A stretch of 64,000 nt of DNA. Origin: GCA-2693325 sp036343635. GTDB lineage: Bacteria; Latescibacterota; UBA2968; UBA8231. A program made the position numbers and the translations under genes. The stretch is from assembly GCA_036343635.1 (NCBI GenBank), contig JAYYVF010000066.1, positions 1-64,000 on the forward strand. The letters are read 5' to 3'. Of the stretch, positions 35,735-43,234 are shown piece by piece. The notes below the pieces were generated by a model, which had not been told where the DNA came from, searched no databases, and saw only the letters and a program-made list of their open reading frames with translations. The first letter of the stretch is position 1. The number at the start of each line of letters is the position of its first letter.

Positions 35735-35833
35735 TTATTTATCAAGGGGGCGGTACCTGGGGGATCAAATGGAGTTGTTCATATACAAAACTCCTGATTC
35801 GGCGGACTTTTACGTTTCACAGTAATCCCATTA

Positions 35834-36175
35834 TTAGGGTGGCCATCCTAAGCGAGTGCCGCCAATCAAATGTATGTGTAAGTGTTCAACGGTTTGGCCC
35901 CCGTCTGGACCTGAGTTGATGACTATTCGGTAACCCGAAGTTCCGATACCCTCATTTGTTGCAATCTTTTTTGCCATAAGTAGTAGATGGCCTAGTAAAT
36001 TGTTATTTTCGCCTTTCACGGTAGAAAGGCCGGTTATTGGGTCTTTGGGAATGATGAGTATATGTATAGGGGCTTGTGGGTTTGTGTCTCGAAATCCAAG
36101 ACAGAGGTCGTCTTCATATACAATGTCTGCTGGTATTTCTCTTCTGATAATTTGGCTAAATATTGTTTCCGTCAT
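35834..36175 (-). CDS. HIT-family nucleotide hydrolase (HinT type)
   Basis: A 113-residue histidine-triad protein with the signature HLHIHLIGG (HxHxH) at about 97-105, preceded by GPDGGQTVEHLHIH. The opening IFSQIIRREIPADIVYEDD is typical of HinT purine phosphoramidases, which hydrolyse AMP-lysine and related phosphoramidates. It lies nine bases downstream of the Ldh2-family gene and is likely co-transcribed. General housekeeping role, no specific link to its neighbours. Confidence 0.93.
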   Translation of the reverse strand: MTETIFSQIIRREIPADIVYEDDLCLGFRDTNPQAPIHILIIPKDPITGLSTVKGENNNLLGHLLLMAKKIATNEGIGTSGYRIVINSGPDGGQTVEHLHIHLIGGTRLGWPP

Positions 36176-36184
36176 GGGTTATTA

Positions 36185-37231
36185 CTATAGCGTTGTTCCG
36201 CTGTCTTGGGCCCATTTGCGAATTTGTTCAAAAGTTGCATCGGCAAGTGGGATACCATCTTTAAGAGCAGATTGACGATTACGAAACTCGATTTCTCCGG
36301 GTAATAAAATTTCCTCTATATCAGGCATACGTGGCGATTGTTTGATTGTTTGGACCATGTTTGAAATAGCTGTTTTAAATTGGGTAAGAGGCATAAATCT
36401 GCAAGGATCAATCGCCATAAAAAAGTGGCCGATACCACGTTCACGCATGTGGGAATCGACGCTCGAGCGATCTATGCCAAAATAAGGTGCTCCACCAAGC
36501 AATCCCGCCAAGATTTCTATAAATAAGGTTAGTGCGTAACCCTTATGTTCCGCTATAGGGACGATTGTGCCCTTAAGGGCAACGTTGGGATCCGTGGTTT
36601 CATTACCTTCCAAATCACGTGCTACATCGCTTGGTATTTCTTCCCCTTTGCTGGCGGCTAATTCTAGACGACCGGCGGCAATTTTGCCTGAGGCGAAGTC
36701 TATTACGAGAGGGAATGGTTGGTCTCCTGGGACCGAGAGTGCGATAGGATTGTTACCGAAAAGAGGAAGTTTACCACCTGTGGGAGCTAGGCGAGGACTT
36801 GCTACAGTCATACTTATACCAATCAGGTCTACTTTTTGAGCCATTCGTGCGTAGTAACCAGCTGCTCCGAAATGACGTGAGCGAAAAGCCGTTACAGTCG
36901 CCGAACCGGCTTCAGTAGCCTTTTTTATGCAGGTTTCCATAGCAAATTTTCCGACAAGTGGTCCAAGCCCACCGTCTCCATCGATCTTTGCCGTAGCAAC
37001 GCTATCGTCCACAAGTTTTATATTAGGATTAGGGTTGGTAACACCGCTATTTAATTCTCGAACGTAGCGTCCTAAACGCAATACACCGTGGCTGTTGATG
37101 CCGCGGAGGTCGGCCTCAACAAGTGTTTCTGCAACAAATTGAGCATCCTCAACTGGAACCCCCGAAAAGGCTAAAATGTCTTTGCAAACCCTAGTAAGGT
37201 CTTCTGCTTTTATGTAGCTTGTTCTATTCAT
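36185..37231 (-). CDS. Ldh2/malate dehydrogenase-2 family NAD(P) oxidoreductase
   Basis: A 348-residue member of the type-2 malate/L-sulfolactate/ureidoglycolate dehydrogenase family, distinct from classical lactate dehydrogenases. Family motifs seen: EADLRGINSHGVLRLGRYV with catalytic His, SRHFGAAGYYARMA, GNNPIALSVPG, DFASGKIAAGRLELA and KGYALTLFIEILAGLL. Members oxidise 2-hydroxy acids such as malate, sulfolactate or ureidoglycolate. Sulfolactate is possible given the sulfur genes elsewhere in the window, but nothing here decides it. Upstream partner of the HIT gene. Confidence 0.87.
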   Translation of the reverse strand: MNRTSYIKAEDLTRVCKDILAFSGVPVEDAQFVAETLVEADLRGINSHGVLRLGRYVRELNSGVTNPNPNIKLVDDSVATAKIDGDGGLGPLVGKFAMETCIKKATEAGSATVTAFRSRHFGAAGYYARMAQKVDLIGISMTVASPRLAPTGGKLPLFGNNPIALSVPGDQPFPLVIDFASGKIAAGRLELAASKGEEIPSDVARDLEGNETTDPNVALKGTIVPIAEHKGYALTLFIEILAGLLGGAPYFGIDRSSVDSHMRERGIGHFFMAIDPCRFMPLTQFKTAISNMVQTIKQSPRMPDIEEILLPGEIEFRNRQSALKDGIPLADATFEQIRKWAQDSGTTL

Positions 37232-37342
37232 GGTCGGGATTGAATTGAGTTAATGTGCAACGCAGTATAAGTTTAAGTTACTCTGATTGAGTGTCAAGTT
37301 GATAGGTCGTGCTGAAAGCATCTGATTAAGCAAGTGAGATTG

Positions 37343-38065
37343 ATGGACTTAAGTATAATTGTTCCAGCTTATAATGAAGAGAAACGCATCGGTTTCACAT
37401 TGGGGAAAACCCGTGAGTTTTTAGAGCAGCGATCGTGGCGCTACGAACTTATACTCGTAGATGACGGTAGTCGGGATCAGACGGTGCAAGTTATTCAAGA
37501 AACTGCTGCGGGTTGGGATGAAATAAGGATAGTACAAAATGTTCGCAACCGTGGGAAAGGCTTTTCCGTTAGGCGTGGCCTTGAGGTGGCTCGTGGGCGA
37601 TTTGTTGGTTTTATGGATGCGGATTATAAGACTGATATAAGCGCCTTAGATGAAGTCATGATTCATCTGGAGAACAATGTAGAGGCTGTCATTGGAGACC
37701 GTACGTTAAAAGCTACTGAGATTCTTGCAGGTCGTTCAGTATTAAGAGAATTTGGTTCCAAAACTTTCAAAACCTTTCTTAGATTTCTAATGGGGATAAG
37801 GGGCTTTGAGGATACTCAGTGTGGATTTAAGTTTTTTCGTGAAGACGTAATGCGTCAAGTCTTTTCATTGCAAAAAGTTGAAGGATATATGTTTGATGTT
37901 GAGATACTGTTAATTCTTAGCCGAATGAATTCTGAAGTTAGAAAATTGCCTGTAGAGTGGTCGTATGATGCCGATAGCAGGTTCAATGTGATTTCAGGAA
38001 CCTTTAAAAACTTGACGGAGCTTGCTGGCATCAGATGGCGACACCGCAATGGCCGATATGGATGA
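37343..38065 (+). CDS. Family 2 glycosyltransferase (dolichyl/polyprenyl-phosphate glucosyltransferase type)
   Basis: A 240-residue GT-A enzyme: SIIVPAYNEEKRIG, LVDDGSRDQT (nucleotide-binding Asp pair), NRGKGFSVRRGL and MDADYKTD (metal DxD). GFEDTQCGFKFFRED matches Alg5/DpgT-like enzymes that load a polyprenyl phosphate with glucose. The product would serve envelope glycan or glycosylation pathways. An in-frame GTG at 37334 gives three more residues; the ATG is preferred with GTGAG upstream. No trans-membrane helix is visible. Confidence 0.87.
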   Translation: MDLSIIVPAYNEEKRIGFTLGKTREFLEQRSWRYELILVDDGSRDQTVQVIQETAAGWDEIRIVQNVRNRGKGFSVRRGLEVARGRFVGFMDADYKTDISALDEVMIHLENNVEAVIGDRTLKATEILAGRSVLREFGSKTFKTFLRFLMGIRGFEDTQCGFKFFREDVMRQVFSLQKVEGYMFDVEILLILSRMNSEVRKLPVEWSYDADSRFNVISGTFKNLTELAGIRWRHRNGRYG

Positions 38066-38066
38066 A

Positions 38067-40370
38067 TTAATGTTCGATCTGCTGCATTAGTTTTGTCAAA
38101 CGAAAAAGGCAGACTACAATAAAAACTTCGCGTGGTGCTCGTGTTTTTATTGTAGTCTGACAGTCATTTAGGAAGGTGTTTAAAGCAACAATAATCATAT
38201 AAACGGAGAGGACTTCATAGGCTTTATTTGCTTTTCCAGAGAGACTATCTCTCACGTCACGTGTAATTTCCTTTGTTATTTGGCACATTTCTTCGATGTT
38301 TTCCTGTTCGTACGCAATGCGCAAATTGTTGCATGCATTTGTTAATTCGCTGCGGAAGGTTTTTTCTATCGCGTTAGCTTCTTCTAATTGATCACGAGTT
38401 TCGTCTATCAGATGAGTTATGGAGCTTATTCGTTCGGTATCTTCCTCAGAAAGAAGACGATAGAACTTGTTGCCTGCTCCAATGGCTCGACAAATACTGT
38501 TTAGCAACTGAAGTCGGATAGCAGGTGATTGAAAGGCTGCAATTTTTGCGAGAGTGGGCTTTACTATTCTTTGATCTTTACGAGTGCTGAGAACTCCCAC
38601 CAAAGTCGGAAATGTCAAGGGGTCGAATTCACTCGTAAAATGCCAATAAAGTAGTTCATGTGTTTCTTCTCCGGAAATATTACCCAAGCCTCGAATAGCA
38701 CTAATTCTCACTCGAAGATCTGAGTCGGAGAGGGCTTCGACTAGTGGATCGATGCTTGAGTGATGTCCTAATCTTCCTAGTGCTTCGGCGGCTTCACCTC
38801 TGATATCTGAACTGCCATCACTTAATTCTCGTAGAAGGGGATTCAAAGCTCCGTCCACACCGCTTTCTCCGAGAGCGGTAGCGGCACTTCGACGGACGAG
38901 TGGACTTGCATCAGCAAGCGCTTCGACTAATTGTTCGATCGCAAGCGGGTTGCCTGAACGTCCTAAAGCTTCGGCTGCACGAGCGCGAGTTCGTTCTCCA
39001 TGGGCGATATTAAATATCGTAGCGTTGTATGCGTAACTGAGAACATTTCCACGACGCATCTGTGAAAGAAGTTCGCGGGATCGAATATGTTTTGAATCTT
39101 GTACACGTTGTAAAAGAATAAAAGAAATGAAACAACATATCGAGCTTAATCCAAACAGGACTTGAAGATTACCTATCGGAAAACCGAAGATGAGAATGGA
39201 AAAATCGATTAATCTGCTGGAAAGAAAACTTCCGACTAAAGTACCCAGTGCACCCATTAAATTTACAGCTACAGACCAGGCGGCCAAATAAACTGTACGT
39301 TTTGGTCCTTGAGGGAGTAGTTGGAATAGCAAAGGATTTACACCTATACCAATCCCAGAGTAAAAAATGCCACTTAGTACTAAGGCGACCGGAACCAGAA
39401 AGTAATGCCCAGGTTCGTTAAATATCCACAAAATGGGTATAGCAGAGGCAGGTATTATTAGTAACTGTAACACCGCTTTACTACCAAAACGATCTATTAA
39501 TACAGACCAAACCCTATAACCCAATATGCTGGTTGCCATAAAAAGTCCATTAAAAATTGATATTTCTGTATAACTAATCTTCAAACGATCGAGCATGAAG
39601 ACACTGTAAAGAGGTCCCGCTAATCCTTGGCCAAACGTCCAAAACCCGAAAAAGAGAATGGCTAAAACAAATTTTATATTTTTAAACGGAATGATTAAAT
39701 CACTTATGTGTGCTGTTTCGCTATCGGTTTTGGAGCCTAATGGAAAGGGGGCGCGCAACAGGCTAAAGTAACCTAATAAACCGAAGATGGTTCCCAGTAG
39801 AAAAACCCAAGCAAAAGCCCAGATACGACTGTCTTCACTGGACAAGTCAAGAAATTGACCAATAGCAAAACCGGAAAGCATAGCAACGACAGTACTAATA
39901 ATAGTTTGTTTGCCAGTATAGCGTGCTCTTATTGCTTCTGGGACAGCACGAGAGATCCACGTATTGTAGATAGGTCCGACAAGATTTCCACAAAATAAAC
40001 TGATTATTATTGCTCCGACCATTGCAACGAGACGAAGACTTTCGGGAAGTACAAAGTAGATAAGGATTGGAGCGCATCTGAATAGTATTTCAATGAAACC
40101 AAAACCGATAATAATGCGTTTGTGTTCATGGACTTTTGAACTTAAGAATGGTGAAAGTAATTGAGTCAGAGTTAACAGATATGCCAAAGAAGTAAATAGG
40201 GCAACGAGTGATTCATCACCACCGACATGAAGAATGAATCCGGTAAATGCAGTGGTACCAAAGCCAACGGCTTGTCCCCAAGCTCCCCAAAGGCCGCTTG
40301 CGACTACAAAGGAATGCATTGCGCGGTTACTTTGGCCTCGACTTAGATTTGGTGGGGAGTCATCGGTCAC
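38067..40370 (-). CDS. MFS transporter fused to cytoplasmic HEAT-repeat domain
   Basis: A 767-residue fusion. Residues about 20-430 hold twelve hydrophobic helices of a major-facilitator transporter. The MFS loop 2/3 motif is degenerate. Residues about 475-600 are PBS-lyase-type HEAT repeats (EALGRSGNPLAIEQLVEAL, EALADASPLVRRSAATAL, AALGESGVDGALNPLLREL and similar, period about 31). The C-terminal 160 residues are helical and charged with a final hydrophobic patch, unidentified. HEAT repeats usually bind proteins, so the tail may tether the carrier to a partner or regulate it. Substrate unknown. It faces the PfkB-type kinase on the same strand. Confidence 0.85.
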   Translation of the reverse strand: MTDDSPPNLSRGQSNRAMHSFVVASGLWGAWGQAVGFGTTAFTGFILHVGGDESLVALFTSLAYLLTLTQLLSPFLSSKVHEHKRIIIGFGFIEILFRCAPILIYFVLPESLRLVAMVGAIIISLFCGNLVGPIYNTWISRAVPEAIRARYTGKQTIISTVVAMLSGFAIGQFLDLSSEDSRIWAFAWVFLLGTIFGLLGYFSLLRAPFPLGSKTDSETAHISDLIIPFKNIKFVLAILFFGFWTFGQGLAGPLYSVFMLDRLKISYTEISIFNGLFMATSILGYRVWSVLIDRFGSKAVLQLLIIPASAIPILWIFNEPGHYFLVPVALVLSGIFYSGIGIGVNPLLFQLLPQGPKRTVYLAAWSVAVNLMGALGTLVGSFLSSRLIDFSILIFGFPIGNLQVLFGLSSICCFISFILLQRVQDSKHIRSRELLSQMRRGNVLSYAYNATIFNIAHGERTRARAAEALGRSGNPLAIEQLVEALADASPLVRRSAATALGESGVDGALNPLLRELSDGSSDIRGEAAEALGRLGHHSSIDPLVEALSDSDLRVRISAIRGLGNISGEETHELLYWHFTSEFDPLTFPTLVGVLSTRKDQRIVKPTLAKIAAFQSPAIRLQLLNSICRAIGAGNKFYRLLSEEDTERISSITHLIDETRDQLEEANAIEKTFRSELTNACNNLRIAYEQENIEEMCQITKEITRDVRDSLSGKANKAYEVLSVYMIIVALNTFLNDCQTTIKTRAPREVFIVVCLFRLTKLMQQIEH

Positions 40371-40512
40371 TGTAGTAGATTTTTTTTCTGCGTAAAAGTT
40401 TCTGGTTGTTCAAAAAGAAAAAGTAAAAGCATTTTCCACAAAGTTTACTATCATTTTAAGATAACTTTCAGGAGAATTAAGATATGTTCGTAGTTGCTAA
40501 TACAATTAGAAG

Positions 40513-41511
40513 TCAATTTTCCCCGGCTATAATTTGGATAGCGTCGTTCAAAGGCTTTTCTAGTCGAGCGCCGTATTGCTTTACGATCTGCGCTGCGGCG
40601 TAATTCCCAAGATATCCTGATTGATTTTCATCAAAAGAATGGGTAAGTCCATATAGTACGCCTCCGGCGAACATGTCTCCAGCTCCATTGGTATCAATTG
40701 CTTCTACAGAAAATCCTTCAATTTTATTCAATTTTGAATTACAAACCAGCAACGCACCATTTGCTCCGCAAGTTACGTAGGAAATTGGGGCAATCTTGCC
40801 CAAAGCGCTCGCGGCCTTTTCGCGTTGAGATTCGTTAGTGAGACTTGTCGCTTCTTGTTCGTTGCAAAATAGTAGATCTACCCCATTATTGAGAAGATAG
40901 GAGAAACGGTCTGAAAAAGTGGAAACCATGAACGGATCACTTAGTGTGATGGATACTTTCTTTTTGTATTTTCTGGCTAATTTTTGAGCTTTAAGGCAAG
41001 CCTCAAATCCATTCTCTGAGCTTAATAAATAGCCTTCTAGGTAAACGTAGTTACATTCAGTTATGCGATGTTCGTCAATTTGGTCGGGATTGATACTTTC
41101 GCTTACCCCCAATGAAGTAAGGAGTGTCCGGTCCGCGTCTGGCGTAATGAGGACGACACATCGTCCCGTGGTACCTTTTACCCGATGTAACTCCGAAGTT
41201 GATACACCGGCCTTCCGTAAATCTTTTTGATAAAAGCTGCCCATTTCATCTTGTCCGGTTAAACAAGAATAGAATGTTTTACCGCCAAACATGGCTACAC
41301 CGATCATGGTATTTGCGGCAGATCCACCCGAAGACGAAGCAATAGGTTGGCTATCGATCTGGTCTATAAGTGCTGACTGTTTCTGATTGTCGACAAGTGA
41401 CATTACGCCTTTTGCGACACCTAATTTGATAAGCTTTTCTGTTTGGATCCTATATTGGAGGTCTACAAGTGCATGTCCAACACCGTACACATCTAGTTGA
41501 ACTGAAGGCAT
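40513..41511 (-). CDS. PfkB-family sugar/nucleoside kinase (adenosine kinase-like)
   Basis: A 332-residue ribokinase-fold kinase with GGSAANTMIGVA (substrate/lid), VLITPDADRTLLT and the ATP and anion-hole motif DTNGAGDMFAGGVLYG (catalytic Asp). Adenosine kinase-type members of bacteria share YGVGHALVDLQ at the start. The ATG at 41511 is chosen because AGGAAGAGG lies directly before it; an in-frame upstream start would add 21 non-conserved residues. It lies upstream of the MFS-HEAT gene with 142 bp between. Substrate could be adenosine, ribose or another furanose. Confidence 0.87.
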   Translation of the reverse strand: MPSVQLDVYGVGHALVDLQYRIQTEKLIKLGVAKGVMSLVDNQKQSALIDQIDSQPIASSSGGSAANTMIGVAMFGGKTFYSCLTGQDEMGSFYQKDLRKAGVSTSELHRVKGTTGRCVVLITPDADRTLLTSLGVSESINPDQIDEHRITECNYVYLEGYLLSSENGFEACLKAQKLARKYKKKVSITLSDPFMVSTFSDRFSYLLNNGVDLLFCNEQEATSLTNESQREKAASALGKIAPISYVTCGANGALLVCNSKLNKIEGFSVEAIDTNGAGDMFAGGVLYGLTHSFDENQSGYLGNYAAAQIVKQYGARLEKPLNDAIQIIAGEN

Positions 41512-41721
41512 CCTCTTCCTTTCGAAATAAGCAAAACATGAATTAAAGATAATGAGCGAACTGATTATGGACAAAACGTGGCTACCCGACGGGCTATTGA
41601 TTATATTATCAGCTTAAATTAATGTTATTAGTAATTTTGAGGGCTAAATGTCTCTTTGGCTACTACGTTTCACAGGTTGAATAAATTTATAGTATGGCAA
41701 AAAAATTCTCTCAAACTTTTC

Positions 41722-41729
41722 AAAGGAGG
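41722..41729 (+). promoter_or_regulatory. Strong Shine-Dalgarno that fixes an AUC start for infC
   Basis: AAAGGAGG, a full match to the anti-Shine-Dalgarno core, lies seven bases before ATC 41737-41739 in the IF-3 frame. No ATG, GTG or TTG is at a usable distance in that frame, so ATC is the likely initiator. Confidence 0.75.
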
Positions 41730-41736
41730 TTTTGTT

Positions 41737-42258
41737 ATCGCAACGAAGGAAAATACTTTTACACGTGTTAATGAAGAAATTCGTGTCTCGGAAGTTCGAT
41801 TAATAGGTGCTGATGGAGAACAGGTTGGTGTAGTAGAAACTTCCAAAGCCATGGAAATAGCAGATGAAGTTGAGTTGGATTTAGTCGAAATTGCGCCAGA
41901 TGCCAAGCCACCTGTTTGTCGAATTGTGGACTATGGGAAATTTCGCTACGATAAAGAAAAAAAGGCCAAAGAGGCACGGAAGCGCCAAAAAAATGTTCAG
42001 ATGAAAGGTATTCGCATCGCGGGTGCTAATATATCTGATCACGATCTGGAATATCGTGTTTCGCATATTCGTGAGTTCATAGAAAAAGGAAACAGGGTAA
42101 AAGTGAGTGTCCGATTTCGTGGGAGGCAGATGGCATATCAAGAGAAAGGACGCGAATTGTTGGGAACTCTAGCTAATAAGATCGAAGATATCGCTGTGGT
42201 AGATCAAGAGCCTAGGATGGAAGGTCGTGAAATGTCCTTAATCTTGCGTCCTGCTTAA
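41737..42258 (+). CDS. infC: Translation initiation factor IF-3, AUC start
   Basis: IF-3 (binds 30S, checks initiator tRNA and start codon). From the ATC at 41737 it has 173 residues, the usual size: N-domain start RVNEEIRVSEVRLIGADGEQ, linker FRYDKEKKAKEARKRQKNVQ, and C-domain SDHDLEYRVSHIREFIEKGN then VRFRGRQMAY and MEGREMSLIL. An ATG 81 bases upstream (41656) would add a 27-residue non-conserved tail and has no ribosome site, so it is rejected. A non-canonical start would let IF-3 repress its own translation, as known for E. coli (AUU) and Myxococcus (AUC). rpmI and rplT, its usual partners, are absent downstream; a terminator follows. Confidence 0.92.
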   Translation: MATKENTFTRVNEEIRVSEVRLIGADGEQVGVVETSKAMEIADEVELDLVEIAPDAKPPVCRIVDYGKFRYDKEKKAKEARKRQKNVQMKGIRIAGANISDHDLEYRVSHIREFIEKGNRVKVSVRFRGRQMAYQEKGRELLGTLANKIEDIAVVDQEPRMEGREMSLILRPA

Positions 42259-42310
42259 GTTAGAATTTGTAGATTATAACTTATAATTTCTAAGTCGATC
42301 GTAATTGTTT

Positions 42311-42330
42311 AAAGGCTTGTGGTTGCCTTT
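42311..42330. terminator. Bidirectional terminator between infC and PhyH gene
   Basis: AAAGGC and GCCTTT pair around an eight-base loop, and the sequence continues ATTGTGCTTTT on the plus strand and TTTAAAC on the minus strand. It overlaps the PhyH stop codon. Short stem, so moderate confidence. Confidence 0.5.
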
Positions 42331-43135
42331 ATTGTGCTTTTATCTCAAAATCTTTAGCGCCGCCTAAGCCTGCTATTACAGGAAAAGATCGAGAGCGGGG
42401 CATACCGTCTTGTGGTATGTAGCGAACTTGAGGGTTGAAATAGGCATAAAGAGCGGTATTTCGAGAATGTTCTGAACTGTTTGGACCGGAACCGTGAATG
42501 AGTTTACTGTGGAAAAAAAGTGCGGATCCAGGAAGTAGCGGTACTTCAAGCTGATTTGGGTCGTTGGTCTTTTGAGATTCGGGCGATTTTGAATTGGGTG
42601 GTTTGGCTATATGCCCCCATTCCTTTAATTCAGAAAGATGACTTCCAGGGAGAACTTTTATACAACCGTTGTCTACCGTGCTTTCGTCGATTGCAATACT
42701 GACAGTGACGAGATTCGGCGGGTCGATAGGCCAGTACGCTCCGTCTTGATGAAAAGCGTGTTCAGATCCATGAAGTGCCGGTTTGAGCATGAGAGTACTC
42801 CTGAACAAGATTAGATCTGGGCCGAGCAATTCTTTGACTATGGAAACTATAGATTCATGCCGCGCCAACTGAAAGAATAGTTCAGAGTGGTTCTGCGTAT
42901 TTTCTATTTTTCGTAATACCGGTGATTTTACTTTTTGGTTTGATTTTTCTAAATAAGGTTCGATTTGAAAATCGCTGTCTTCAATCGCACTGGATTTTAT
43001 AAGAAGGTTTGCCGTCTGGTGCAAAGTGTTTATTTCCCGTCGACACTTGATGATTTCGTTTTCGTTAAGCAGGTTCTTGCCAATCAGGTAGCCATTTCTT
43101 TCGAAAAGATTTTTTTTTGAATGCGTATAATTCAA
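42329..43135 (-). CDS. Phytanoyl-CoA dioxygenase (PhyH) family protein
   Basis: Fe(II)/2-oxoglutarate-dependent oxygenase of 268 residues. The iron triad is visible as His-x-Asp in FHQDGAYWP and a distal His in FFHSKLIHGSGPN, with Arg in HSRNTALYAYF for 2-oxoglutarate. Product and substrate are unknown; the family hydroxylates acyl chains, sugars and natural products. TTG at 43135 is chosen because GGAGG stands seven bases upstream in GGAGGTAAGAAATTG; the longer frame from 43204 would put that site inside the coding region. PhyH genes are abundant in marine FCB and Latescibacterota-like genomes, as far as I recall. Confidence 0.85.
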   Translation of the reverse strand: MNYTHSKKNLFERNGYLIGKNLLNENEIIKCRREINTLHQTANLLIKSSAIEDSDFQIEPYLEKSNQKVKSPVLRKIENTQNHSELFFQLARHESIVSIVKELLGPDLILFRSTLMLKPALHGSEHAFHQDGAYWPIDPPNLVTVSIAIDESTVDNGCIKVLPGSHLSELKEWGHIAKPPNSKSPESQKTNDPNQLEVPLLPGSALFFHSKLIHGSGPNSSEHSRNTALYAYFNPQVRYIPQDGMPRSRSFPVIAGLGGAKDFEIKAQ

Positions 43136-43234
43136 TTTCTTACCTCCGAGTTTGAGAGGCTGCTTAGTACGTTTATAGGTAAAGTCTGAGGTATTGTATG
43201 TCAATAGGTTATAGGAGGAAAATATAGTTTAAGT

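Noticed and set aside
35571..35825. Frame that crosses the end of rplC (ETDYLSRGRY)
   Set aside because: It is out of frame with L3; the conserved L3 tail is in the original frame after the TGA.
41656..41736. ATG start of infC giving a 200-residue IF-3
   Set aside because: No ribosome site, a non-conserved 27-residue tail and a perfect AAAGGAGG seven bases before ATC at codon 28 favour the shorter form.
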